14,003 bases of DNA from Acidothermaceae bacterium (lineage in GTDB: Bacteria > Actinomycetota > Actinomycetes > Acidothermales > Acidothermaceae), in contig JAICLV010000055.1 of the NCBI GenBank assembly GCA_025925185.1, positions 1 through 14,003 of the forward strand, given 5' to 3'. Shown here piece after piece: positions 1-7,240 of the stretch. The number at the start of each line of letters is the position of its first letter. Positions within the stretch are counted from its first letter, which is position 1. A program made the position numbers and the translations under genes. The notes under the pieces were generated by a model. The model did no database searches, was not told the origin of the DNA, and saw only the letters and a program-made list of their open reading frames with translations.

Positions 1-1848
1 CAGCCCGACGTGCTGTTGCTCGACGTTTCCATGCCGATCATGGATGGGCTCGAGGCGCTGCCCCATGTCCGCACGACGTCGCCGCGCACCCAGGTCGTCA
101 TGTACACCGGCTTCGACTCCCACGGGCTGGCCGAGCGCGCGAAGCAGCTCGGCGCGTCGGCGTTCTTGGAGAAGTCACCGGCTTCGAAGCCGCTGCCGGA
201 CGAGCTCGCCCGGGTGCTCGCCCTCGACCCCGCCCGACCACGACGCCGGAGAGTCGTTCCCGAGCTCAGCGAAGTCGGCTCGGCCGGGGCGCCCGCCGCC
301 GTCGACGAGCGGTTCCTCGACGAGCACGTCGAGCGATTCCGCGAGGTGTTCGAAGAAGCGGCGATTGGCATGGGCACCATGACGTTGGCCGGTCGCGTTG
401 TGCGGGCAAACCGCAAGCTGGCCGAGATATTCGGGCTCACCAGCGACGAAATCGTCGGTCGGCCCTACGCCGCGCTCGCGACGAACGAGGACGTCGTCGG
501 CGAGGCGATGATGCGAGCGGTCGACGCCGAGCTGACGCAATTCGAGCACGCCTCCCGCCACCACCCCGACCGCCGGGTCATGGTGACGATCTCGCCAGTC
601 CGCGACGAGGCCAAGCGCCCGCTGTACTTCTTCATCCAGGTGCAAGACGTCACGGCGCAGCGCGCGGCGGAGGAGGACCTGCGGCAAAGCGAGGAGCGAT
701 TCCGGCTGCTCGTGGAGGTGGTCGAGGACTACGCGATCTTCATGCTCGACCCCGGCGGTCACGTCGTCAGCTGGAACGCCGGCGCGCAACGCATCAACGG
801 CTACACCGCCGAGGAGATCATCGGTCAGCACTTCCGCGTCTTCTACCCGCCGGACAAGAAAGAGTCGCGGCATCCCGAGCACGAGTTGCGCATCGCGTTG
901 CGCGAGGGCCACTACGAAGAAGAGGGCTGGCGGGTCAGAAAGGACGGCACCCGGTTTTGGGCCAGCGTGCTCATCACGACGGTCCGAAACCCGGTCGGCG
1001 AGCACGTCGGGTTCACCAAGGTGACGCGTGACATCACCGAGCGACGCCACGTCGCCAACGAGCGTGAGCGCACGATGACCGAGTTGGGCGAGGCCAACCG
1101 CAGCCTGGAACGGGCGAACGTCGAACTCGCCCGAGGAGTCGAGGAACAGGCAGAGTTTCTCGCCGTCACCGCGCACGAGCTCCGCACGCCGCTCACCGTG
1201 CTCCTCGGCTCCGCCGACTCACTCGCCGCGGACCTCGACCGCATGGACGACGAGGAGCGCGCGGGGACGGTGCACGCGATGAAGTCCAGCGCGGCCCGAT
1301 TGCGGCGACTGCTCGCCGACCTGCTCACCGCAGCCCGGTTGGAGACAGGGGCGATGCGGCTGCAGATGAAGCCGGTCGAGCTGATGGCGGTGCTCAACGA
1401 CGCGGCCATCTCGGCGCAGGCGCTCGATCCCAGCGTTGACCTCACGGTCGTCGGCGAGCGTGACCTTTGGACGAACGCCGACCACGACCGCCTTTGGCAA
1501 CTGGTCGAGAACCTCGTCGTCAACGCGATTCGGTACGGATCCGGGCCGATCACCTTGCGCGCCGCCCGAGCGGACTCAACGCGAGTACGGATCGAGGTGC
1601 GTGACCACGGGCCCGGTGTGTCGGCAGCCCAACAACCACTGCTATTCCAACGATTCGCGTCCGGCACCCGGTCCGGAACGGGGCTCGGCCTGTTCATCGT
1701 CCGCGAACTCGCCCGGGCGCACGGCGGCGACGCGCATTACGAGAACGCCGAGCCGGGCGCACGTTTCGTGGTCACGCTGCCCGCCTTCGCCGGTCGCGGT
1801 CCGGCGCCTTCACCCGAGCCAGAGGGCGGGTTGGCATCGCCGCGATGA
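1..1848 (+). CDS. Hybrid sensor histidine kinase, receiver-PAS-PAS-HisKA-HATPase (5' end outside window)
   Basis: Cytosolic signalling kinase; the reading frame is open from base 1, so the true start lies upstream and only 615 residues are visible. The N-terminus is the second half of a receiver: LLLDVSMPIMDG carries the phospho-acceptor Asp (codon 22-24) and LEKSP the conserved Lys. Two PAS domains follow, about residues 113-225 and 234-350 (the second ends in the usual DITERR), then a short coiled coil. The HisKA H-box is AHELRTP with His at about residue 392. The HATPase has the N-box (ENLVVNAIRYG, Asn 504/508), the G1 box DHGPGV, an F-box and the G2 box GTGLGL. I see no membrane segment, so the stimulus is probably internal (PAS ligand or redox). 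Its stop overlaps the next start as ATGA, so it is coupled to the receiver/ATPase gene, its likely phosphorelay partner. That partnership is inferred. Confidence 0.93.
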   Translation, partial: QPDVLLLDVSMPIMDGLEALPHVRTTSPRTQVVMYTGFDSHGLAERAKQLGASAFLEKSPASKPLPDELARVLALDPARPRRRRVVPELSEVGSAGAPAAVDERFLDEHVERFREVFEEAAIGMGTMTLAGRVVRANRKLAEIFGLTSDEIVGRPYAALATNEDVVGEAMMRAVDAELTQFEHASRHHPDRRVMVTISPVRDEAKRPLYFFIQVQDVTAQRAAEEDLRQSEERFRLLVEVVEDYAIFMLDPGGHVVSWNAGAQRINGYTAEEIIGQHFRVFYPPDKKESRHPEHELRIALREGHYEEEGWRVRKDGTRFWASVLITTVRNPVGEHVGFTKVTRDITERRHVANERERTMTELGEANRSLERANVELARGVEEQAEFLAVTAHELRTPLTVLLGSADSLAADLDRMDDEERAGTVHAMKSSAARLRRLLADLLTAARLETGAMRLQMKPVELMAVLNDAAISAQALDPSVDLTVVGERDLWTNADHDRLWQLVENLVVNAIRYGSGPITLRAARADSTRVRIEVRDHGPGVSAAQQPLLFQRFASGTRSGTGLGLFIVRELARAHGGDAHYENAEPGARFVVTLPAFAGRGPAPSPEPEGGLASPR

Positions 1849-2615
1849 CCCGGATCCTTCTGGTCGACGACGTGCCGGAGCTGCGGCGCGCATTGCGATT
1901 GGCGCTGCGGCGACACGGCGGGTTCGAGGTGGTCGGTGAGGCGGGCACGGGCGCCGAGGCGGTTGAGCTCGCGAGCGAACTGCGGCCCGACATCGTCGTC
2001 CTCGATCTCGGATTACCCGACCTCGCCGGCCGCGAGGTGCTGACTCGGCTGCACGCGATCGCCGCGACGCCGAAGATCGTCGTCTTCTCGGGCACGGAGA
2101 CAGCCGACCGCCATTGGATCAGCGAGCGAGTCGAGGGTTACGTCACCAAAGGCGGCGACCTGACTTACCTGATGAACCTGCTCGCGACCGTCGCCGGGCA
2201 ACGCACTGGCGAGTTCACCATCCGCTTGTCCCGCAACTACGCGAGCGTCCAGACCGCACGGCGCTTCGTCCGGCACGCGCTGCAGATGTGGAACGCCAAT
2301 CACGTCATCGACGACGCGGTGATCGTGGTCAGCGAACTCGTGACGAACGCGATCGCGCACACGCAGAAGGGGTGCGAGCTGCGGCTCTCCCGGACGCGCG
2401 GCAGCGACGGTTCGGTGTTGCGCGTCGAGGTCAACGACCGGGGATCCCAGATCCCCGATGTGCAGCTGCTCACCGAGACGCGCGAGCACGGCCGTGGGCT
2501 GCACATCGTCGCCGCCCTCACGAACGCATGGGGGGTCGACACCGAACCGGACGGGTCGAAGACCGTCTGGGCCGAACTCATCGAGAACCAATCGCGAGCC
2601 ACCTCGACCGCCTGA
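1845..2615 (+). CDS. Response regulator fused to an RsbW-like HATPase (anti-sigma kinase type) domain
   Basis: A 256-residue, two-domain protein. Residues 1-120 form a receiver: acidic pair D8-D9, phospho-acceptor D54 in VVLDLGLPD, the Ser of FSGTE and the Lys of YVTKGG. Residues 128-252 form a GHKL ATPase of the RsbW/SpoIIAB kind rather than a histidine-kinase core: SELVTNAIAHT (E164, N168), a short G1 box (NDRGS) and HGRGLHIV as G2; there is no HisKA helix or phospho-His. Family knowledge: such ATPases bind a sigma factor and phosphorylate a STAS antagonist. Here the output would be switched by Asp phosphorylation, presumably from the kinase it overlaps by ATGA. Convergent with the PP2C phosphatase gene, 22 bp away. 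The domain call is firm; the target (sigma factor or STAS protein) is not shown by the sequence. The G1 box has NDRG where DxGxG is more usual, so ATP use needs testing. Confidence 0.9.
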   Translation: MTRILLVDDVPELRRALRLALRRHGGFEVVGEAGTGAEAVELASELRPDIVVLDLGLPDLAGREVLTRLHAIAATPKIVVFSGTETADRHWISERVEGYVTKGGDLTYLMNLLATVAGQRTGEFTIRLSRNYASVQTARRFVRHALQMWNANHVIDDAVIVVSELVTNAIAHTQKGCELRLSRTRGSDGSVLRVEVNDRGSQIPDVQLLTETREHGRGLHIVAALTNAWGVDTEPDGSKTVWAELIENQSRATSTA

Positions 2616-2637
2616 CACCGCCAGCCTGAGACCGGGG

Positions 2638-4272
2638 TCAGATCACCCGGCGCACCACCAGCAAGGCGACGTCGTCGCTGCGATCGTCGTCGGGAATGCA
2701 GGTGAGAAGCCGTTCGGCCAGCTCAGCGGCGTCCGTGACCGACGCGGAGATCGCGGTGCGGATCAACCGGCGCACACCGTCATCGACGTCGCGATAGCGG
2801 TCCTCGACCAAACCGTCGGTGTAGAAGACGAGCGTGGCGCCCGGCTCCAGCTTGCCCACCCAGTTGACGGCGAGCGACGTCGCCGCGCCGAGCGGCGGAG
2901 TTGGGTCGACGTCGACCGCGGTCGCGCCGTTTGCGTCGATGAGAATCGGCGGCGGGTGGCCGGCGCTGGCGATGCGCAATTCGCCGCTATCGCAATTCAG
3001 CTTCGCGAACGACGCTGTGGCGACGCGGTCGAGGCCGAGCTGATCCCACGTGGCTTGCAGGGCATCGATGAGATCCGCCGGCGTTTGCGTGCTCGGTCGC
3101 AGCGCGCGGCAGACGCTGCGCAATTGCGCCATCATCGCCGCCGCCACCGCGTCGTGCCCCGCGACGTCGCCGATGGCCAGCGCCACCTCGCCGGAGGGCA
3201 GCTCGACGACGTCCCAGAAATCGCCGCCGACCTCTGCGTCGCGGGTGCCGGGGACGTAGCGGACCGCCACGTCGAGCCCCTCGATGCGCGGAGCCTCCGC
3301 TGGGAGCAGGCTGGCCTGCAAGGTGTGCGAGCTGGCTCGCACCTCGTCGTACCTGCGCTCCTTGGCGATGACCTGCGCGACCTGGCGCGCCAGCTGCTCG
3401 GCGAGCGCCACGTCGTCCGGCCCGATTCTTCGCGCTGACGGACCGGTGATGAGTGTCATGCACCCGAGCGGCTCGCCACCGGCCACGAGCGGCACGCACA
3501 TGTATCCGGTGATACCCAGCGTTTGCACGATCTCGAGGTGGCGCTGATCACGGGTGATTCTGCGCAGCTCGTCGTCCGTGAGGTCGCGACTCCACACCGA
3601 CTGCCGCTCGCGGATCGCGCGCAGGCTCGGGTGCGCGCCGAACGCGTCCGGCGGATAGTTGTGGCGCAGCTCGTCGATTAAGTCGGCGTGCACCGGGTCA
3701 TTGTGCGCGGACGCCATCCGCACGAGTCGGCCACGCTCATCGACGGCGTCGATCAAACACACGTCGCCGAGCGAGGGCACCGCGACGGCGGCTATCGCGC
3801 GCAGCGACTCTCGGAACCCGTTCGCGTCCATGATCACGGCCGCCGCGTCGAGCAGGAAGCGCTGCGCGCGTTGCGCGACCGACAGCTGGGTGAGCAACGC
3901 GTCGCGCACCGCGCCCGACCCGCTGCGCAACACAACCGCCACGGCGAAGTCGCCCGACGACACCTGCTCGACCCGGGCGAGCGTCAACTCGGCCGACACG
4001 GCCCGGCCGTCGCCACGCACGATCGAGACCGGCGCCGGGACGGACGCCGCGCCTCCCGGCGCGGCCGAGTCGTCGCTTCCCAGCGCCGCGTCCCACGCCG
4101 ACTTGAACGCCGCCACCGTGTCGTGCGAGACCAGCTCGACCATCGGCCGCCCGACCAGGTCGTCGTGGACGCTCATGAGAAGTTGACGGGCCGCCGGGTT
4201 GGCGGCGCGCACGAGACCGGCCGAGTCGACAAGGAGCACAGCCTCGCCGAGCAGGTCGATCAATCTCCGCAC
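2638..4272 (-). CDS. PAS-GAF-SpoIIE (PP2C) serine phosphatase, RsbU-like
   Basis: Soluble 544-residue phosphatase. PAS domain at about residues 1-115 (LLGEAVLLVDSAG opens it), GAF domain about 135-300, a linker helix, then a SpoIIE/PP2C domain about 325-542. Metal-site acidic residues are visible: GGDFWD (D351), IGDVAGHD (D369), YTDGLVED (D486) and RSDDVALL (D533-D534). Such enzymes dephosphorylate STAS anti-sigma antagonists and so release a sigma factor; the PAS and GAF domains would sense the signal. The frame stays open to 5043, but the upstream part lies on top of the assembly-ATPase gene and is not domain-like. I chose the GTG at 4272 because the PAS fold begins there and a TACCGT box sits exactly six bases before it. 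GTG at 4380 is the main alternative. The STAS protein at 13340-13807 is a possible substrate, but that is inference. Confidence 0.88.
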   Translation of the reverse strand: MRRLIDLLGEAVLLVDSAGLVRAANPAARQLLMSVHDDLVGRPMVELVSHDTVAAFKSAWDAALGSDDSAAPGGAASVPAPVSIVRGDGRAVSAELTLARVEQVSSGDFAVAVVLRSGSGAVRDALLTQLSVAQRAQRFLLDAAAVIMDANGFRESLRAIAAVAVPSLGDVCLIDAVDERGRLVRMASAHNDPVHADLIDELRHNYPPDAFGAHPSLRAIRERQSVWSRDLTDDELRRITRDQRHLEIVQTLGITGYMCVPLVAGGEPLGCMTLITGPSARRIGPDDVALAEQLARQVAQVIAKERRYDEVRASSHTLQASLLPAEAPRIEGLDVAVRYVPGTRDAEVGGDFWDVVELPSGEVALAIGDVAGHDAVAAAMMAQLRSVCRALRPSTQTPADLIDALQATWDQLGLDRVATASFAKLNCDSGELRIASAGHPPPILIDANGATAVDVDPTPPLGAATSLAVNWVGKLEPGATLVFYTDGLVEDRYRDVDDGVRRLIRTAISASVTDAAELAERLLTCIPDDDRSDDVALLVVRRVI

Positions 4273-4278
4273 GCGATG

Positions 4279-4284
4279 ACGGTA
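4279..4284 (-). promoter_or_regulatory. Candidate -10 box (TACCGT) for a leaderless phosphatase mRNA
   Basis: On the minus strand TACCGT fits the actinobacterial TANNNT -10 pattern and is followed by six bases and then the GTG start at 4272, so the transcript would begin at the start codon. No Shine-Dalgarno sequence is seen close to that GTG and no clear -35 is visible. The rest of the gap up to 4479 shows no recognisable site. Confidence 0.35.
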
Positions 4285-4479
4285 CTCGTCAGACCTGGAG
4301 CAGGCGGGTGAACCCGATGTCTCGGAAAGGTGACAGTGCGCCAACTCGAGTCGGCTGGCTACCCAGCGCAGCGGGAGCACAACGACGCGGAGTCGTCCGA
4401 ACGGCGCGGCCCCGTCGTCCGTTAGGCCGATCGCCCGGCGGGCGGACGGGCGCTGCTTGCCGCTCGTCGCGCCCCGAAA

Positions 4480-6768
4480 ATGAATGGCATGACGATCGCC
4501 GAGCAGGTTCCCGCGCGGCGGCGGCTCGGTGACCTGCTGGTCGACAGCGGGGTGCTCACGCTCACGCAACTGCGCGAGGCGCTCGCCGCGCAGAAGAACC
4601 CGGACGACGGCAGGCGGCGTCGCCTTGGCCAAGTCGTGGTCGAGAAGGGTCTTCTCACCGAGCACCAGCTTGCCGCGGCGCTCGCGGATCTGCTCGGGCT
4701 CGAACTCGTCGATCTCGCCGGGCACAACCTCGAACTCGGCGTCGCCCGGATGCTGCCGCGCCAAGTCGCCGAACGGAACCGGATGCTCGTGATCGGCCGG
4801 ATCGGTCCGACCGGATCGAGCATCAAGGTCGCGACGTCCGACCCCACCAATGTGGTCGCGCTCGACGACGTCAGGTTGTACACCGGCGCGACCACACTCA
4901 CCGTCGTGGTGTGCACCGACTCCCAATTGCGCGACCAGCTGGCGCGGGCATGGGCACTGGGCGACGACCGCGTCGAGCTGTCGGCGGTGGCCGACGACCG
5001 CGACCAAGTCGACGAGGCCGACCTTCAAACGGCCGCCGACCAAGCTCCGACCGTGCGCCTCGCCGCCGGCATCGTCGCCGAGGCGGTTCGCCTAGGCGCG
5101 AGCGACATCCACGTCGAGCCGCAAAGCGACGGCCTGCGGATCCGCTACCGCGTCGACGGGTTGCTGCGCGACGTCATGCGGGTGCCGAGATCGGCCGCGC
5201 CGGCGCTGGTGAGCAGGCTGAAAATCGTCTCTGGTCTCGACATCGCCGAGCGTCGGCTGCCGCAAGACGGCCGCACCCGGTTGAACATCGAGGGCGCGAG
5301 CGTCGACGCGCGGGTGAGCACGGTGCCGTCGGTGCACGGCGAGAAGGTCGTCATCCGGCTGCTCGCGAGCGGTGACACGGTGCCGCCGGTCTCGAAGCTC
5401 GGCCTCGACGAGTCGCAACTCGAGACGCTGCTCACCGGAACCCTTGCGGCGCAAGGGCTTGTGCTCATCACCGGGCCCACCGGGTCGGGGAAGACGCACA
5501 CCTTGTACTCGGTGCTGTCGCACATCGCGACGTCCGACAAGAACGTCGTGACCCTCGAGGACCCGGTGGAGATCCAGCTCCCTGGCATCACCCAGATGCA
5601 GACCAACGACCGCATCGGCCTGTCGTTCAGCAAGGGGTTGCGGTCGGTGCTGCGGCAAGACCCCGACATCGTGCTCGTCGGGGAGGTCCGCGACAGCGAG
5701 ACCGCTGAGCTCGCGTCGCAGGCGTCGCTCACCGGCCACCTGGTGTTGACGACCCTGCACACAAACGACGCAGTCTCAGCGCTGACCCGCCTCGTCGACA
5801 TGGGCGTCGAGCCGTTTTTGGTGGCGTCGTCGCTGACAATGGTGGTCGCCCAGCGGCTGGTGCGCAAACCATGCGACAACTGCGCGGCGCCGTACCACCC
5901 GAGCGCGAAGGTGTTGCAGTTGCTCGGCCTCACCGACGACGACATCAAAGACGCGACGCCGATGCGCGGCCGCGGCTGCGAGCAATGTGGGAACACCGGT
6001 TTCCGCGGCCGCACCGGCATTTTCGAGGTCTTGCCGATCACCGCGAGCCTGCGATCGGTGCTCCTGCGCACGCCGACCGAGGCCGCCCTCGGCGCGGCGG
6101 CGCGAGCGGCCGGGATGACGACGATGCGCGCCGCCGGGCTCGCGCGGGCGCGCCGCGGCGAGACGACATTCGAGGAGGTGTTGCGGGTCACCCAGGTCGA
6201 CGTCGCGGGATTTCGGCGGTGCAAGGCGTGCGACCGCGCACTCGCCGACGACATGGTCGCCTGTCCGTGGTGCGCGACGATCGTCGACCGCGGCCACTGC
6301 GCGAAGTGCGCGCGCCCGCTGGAGACCGGCTGGAAGATCTGTCCCTGGTGTCGAACGAGCGCGGGCCGCCCGACTCGGGTGGAGCGACGACAGAACGCCT
6401 CGCGAGTGCCCCGGCTGTTGCTCGTCGGCGACGAGGAGGGTTTCCGCGACTTGGTCACCGCCGCCGTTGACAGCGCGATGGTGCTCGAGACCGCACCGAC
6501 CGGAGACGCCGCCCTCACTCAGTTATGGGAGAAGGACTACGACGCCGTGGTGATCCAAGACGCGCTCGCCGACGTCGCCGGCACAGAACTGCTGCGCACG
6601 TTGCGGTCGGCGACGCGCACCGCGACGCTGCCCGCCGTGCTGGTCAGTGAGATCGGCGATCCCACCGACCGCGACGACGTCAAAGCGCGACTGACCGAAC
6701 TGGCGCAACGCAGCCCGCACGCGCCCGTGCGGGAGCGTCGCCGGTCACGTCGACAGCCGACCAAGTAG
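4480..6768 (+). CDS. PilB/GspE-type assembly ATPase with MshEN domain, C-terminal double zinc ribbon and pseudo-receiver
   Basis: A 762-residue traffic ATPase that would power a type IV pilus or type II secretion assembly at the inner face of the membrane. Residues 15-38 and 48-71 are two copies of the MshEN motif (RLG....GxL....L..AL), the c-di-GMP-binding type. The ATPase core has Walker A GPTGSGKT (332-339), an Asp box (TLEDPVE), Walker B (LVGEVRDSETA), a His box (TGHLVLTTLHTND) and the usual C4 zinc site (C465, C468, C500, C503). The normal protein ends near residue 570. Here two more C4 ribbons follow (C581/584/595/598 and C607/610/621/624), then about 110 residues of a receiver-like fold in which the phospho-Asp position is Q693 and one acidic-pair residue is G650. 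No pilC, pilT or pilin gene lies nearby. ATG 4489 is an alternative start; no good ribosome site decides. Confidence 0.92.
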   Translation: MNGMTIAEQVPARRRLGDLLVDSGVLTLTQLREALAAQKNPDDGRRRRLGQVVVEKGLLTEHQLAAALADLLGLELVDLAGHNLELGVARMLPRQVAERNRMLVIGRIGPTGSSIKVATSDPTNVVALDDVRLYTGATTLTVVVCTDSQLRDQLARAWALGDDRVELSAVADDRDQVDEADLQTAADQAPTVRLAAGIVAEAVRLGASDIHVEPQSDGLRIRYRVDGLLRDVMRVPRSAAPALVSRLKIVSGLDIAERRLPQDGRTRLNIEGASVDARVSTVPSVHGEKVVIRLLASGDTVPPVSKLGLDESQLETLLTGTLAAQGLVLITGPTGSGKTHTLYSVLSHIATSDKNVVTLEDPVEIQLPGITQMQTNDRIGLSFSKGLRSVLRQDPDIVLVGEVRDSETAELASQASLTGHLVLTTLHTNDAVSALTRLVDMGVEPFLVASSLTMVVAQRLVRKPCDNCAAPYHPSAKVLQLLGLTDDDIKDATPMRGRGCEQCGNTGFRGRTGIFEVLPITASLRSVLLRTPTEAALGAAARAAGMTTMRAAGLARARRGETTFEEVLRVTQVDVAGFRRCKACDRALADDMVACPWCATIVDRGHCAKCARPLETGWKICPWCRTSAGRPTRVERRQNASRVPRLLLVGDEEGFRDLVTAAVDSAMVLETAPTGDAALTQLWEKDYDAVVIQDALADVAGTELLRTLRSATRTATLPAVLVSEIGDPTDRDDVKARLTELAQRSPHAPVRERRRSRRQPTK

Positions 6769-7215
6769 CCCGCCCAACGCGGCGAGCTCGTCCGCGCCGA
6801 AGCGGTCGACGAAGTGCCGTCGCACGCCGTCGAGGTGCACGCGCGACGCCCGACGCAGCCGGTCGACGCCGTCATCCGTGGCCACCGCGTACATGCCCCT
6901 CGCGTCGTCGGGACATGGCTCCCGGCGCACCAGCCCCTGCCGCTCAAGGCGGTCGACCAGCCGGGTCAGACCGCTGCGCGACAGCAGCACCCGGTCGGCC
7001 AGCTCGGTCATTCGCAGCCGCCGCAGCGGCGCCTCAGTCAGTTGCACCAAGACGTCGTAGGAGGCAAGCGGCAACTCCCCTGCCGCGAGCAGCTCGCTTT
7101 CCAATCTCCGGACGACGTGGGCGTGTGCCCGCAAGAACGCGCGCCACGCCGCAAGTTGCGCGGACGACAGGCGAACGGCGGGCGCTTCCTGTACGGAACC
7201 GGTCACAGTCGGCAT
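6745..7215 (-). CDS. MarR-family transcriptional regulator
   Basis: A 156-residue winged-helix repressor of normal MarR length. N- and C-terminal helices for dimerisation frame a wHTH at about residues 60-115: RMTELADRVLLSRSGLTRLV is the helix-turn-helix and PDDARGMYAV is the wing with the family Asp-x-Arg-Gly type motif. No ligand can be named. It is divergent from mrp with only 25 bp between the starts, and a palindrome there overlaps both presumed promoters, so it probably represses itself and mrp. The ATG at 7215 has no Shine-Dalgarno sequence and its first two bases are part of a TACGAT box; if that box is the -10, translation would instead start at the GTG at 7206 (153 residues, leaderless). 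The 3' end overlaps the end of the assembly-ATPase gene by 24 bases. Confidence 0.9.
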   Translation of the reverse strand: MPTVTGSVQEAPAVRLSSAQLAAWRAFLRAHAHVVRRLESELLAAGELPLASYDVLVQLTEAPLRRLRMTELADRVLLSRSGLTRLVDRLERQGLVRREPCPDDARGMYAVATDDGVDRLRRASRVHLDGVRRHFVDRFGADELAALGGLLGRLST

Positions 7216-7234
7216 CGTAAACGCCGCGTACGAT
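7214..7234. promoter_or_regulatory. Palindromic candidate operator between marR-type gene and mrp
   Basis: ATCGTA (7214-7219) and TACGAT (7229-7234) form a perfect 6-bp inverted repeat separated by nine bases, with four more matching inner positions (CG..CG). Size and placement fit a MarR dimer site. Each arm, read outward, is also a TANNNT -10 box: one for the minus-strand regulator and one for mrp. A protein bound here would block both promoters. Binding itself is inferred. Confidence 0.55.
7229..7234 (+). promoter_or_regulatory. Candidate -10 box (TACGAT) for leaderless mrp mRNA
   Basis: TACGAT is followed by exactly six bases (7235-7240) and the GTG start of mrp at 7241, the geometry of a leaderless transcript. 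No Shine-Dalgarno sequence precedes the GTG. A -35 box is not obvious. Confidence 0.5.
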
Positions 7235-7240
7235 CGAGTC

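Noticed and set aside
175..1176. Minus-strand open frame of 333 codons
   Set aside because: Opposite the PAS region of the hybrid kinase; rich in Asp, Arg and Val with no recognisable fold.
2440..2456. Perfect 7-bp hairpin (GGGGATC, three-base loop, GATCCCC)
   Set aside because: It lies inside the coding sequence for the G1 box of the ATPase domain, has no T-run and no reason to be more than codon choice.
4273..5043. N-terminal extension of the phosphatase frame
   Set aside because: It overlaps the start of the assembly-ATPase gene on the other strand and does not look like a domain; the PAS fold begins at the GTG at 4272.
5145..6518. Long minus-strand open frame of 457 codons
   Set aside because: It lies wholly inside the assembly-ATPase gene, whose motifs are certain; the translation is Arg/Ser/Thr-rich without any domain, as is usual for antisense frames in GC-rich DNA.
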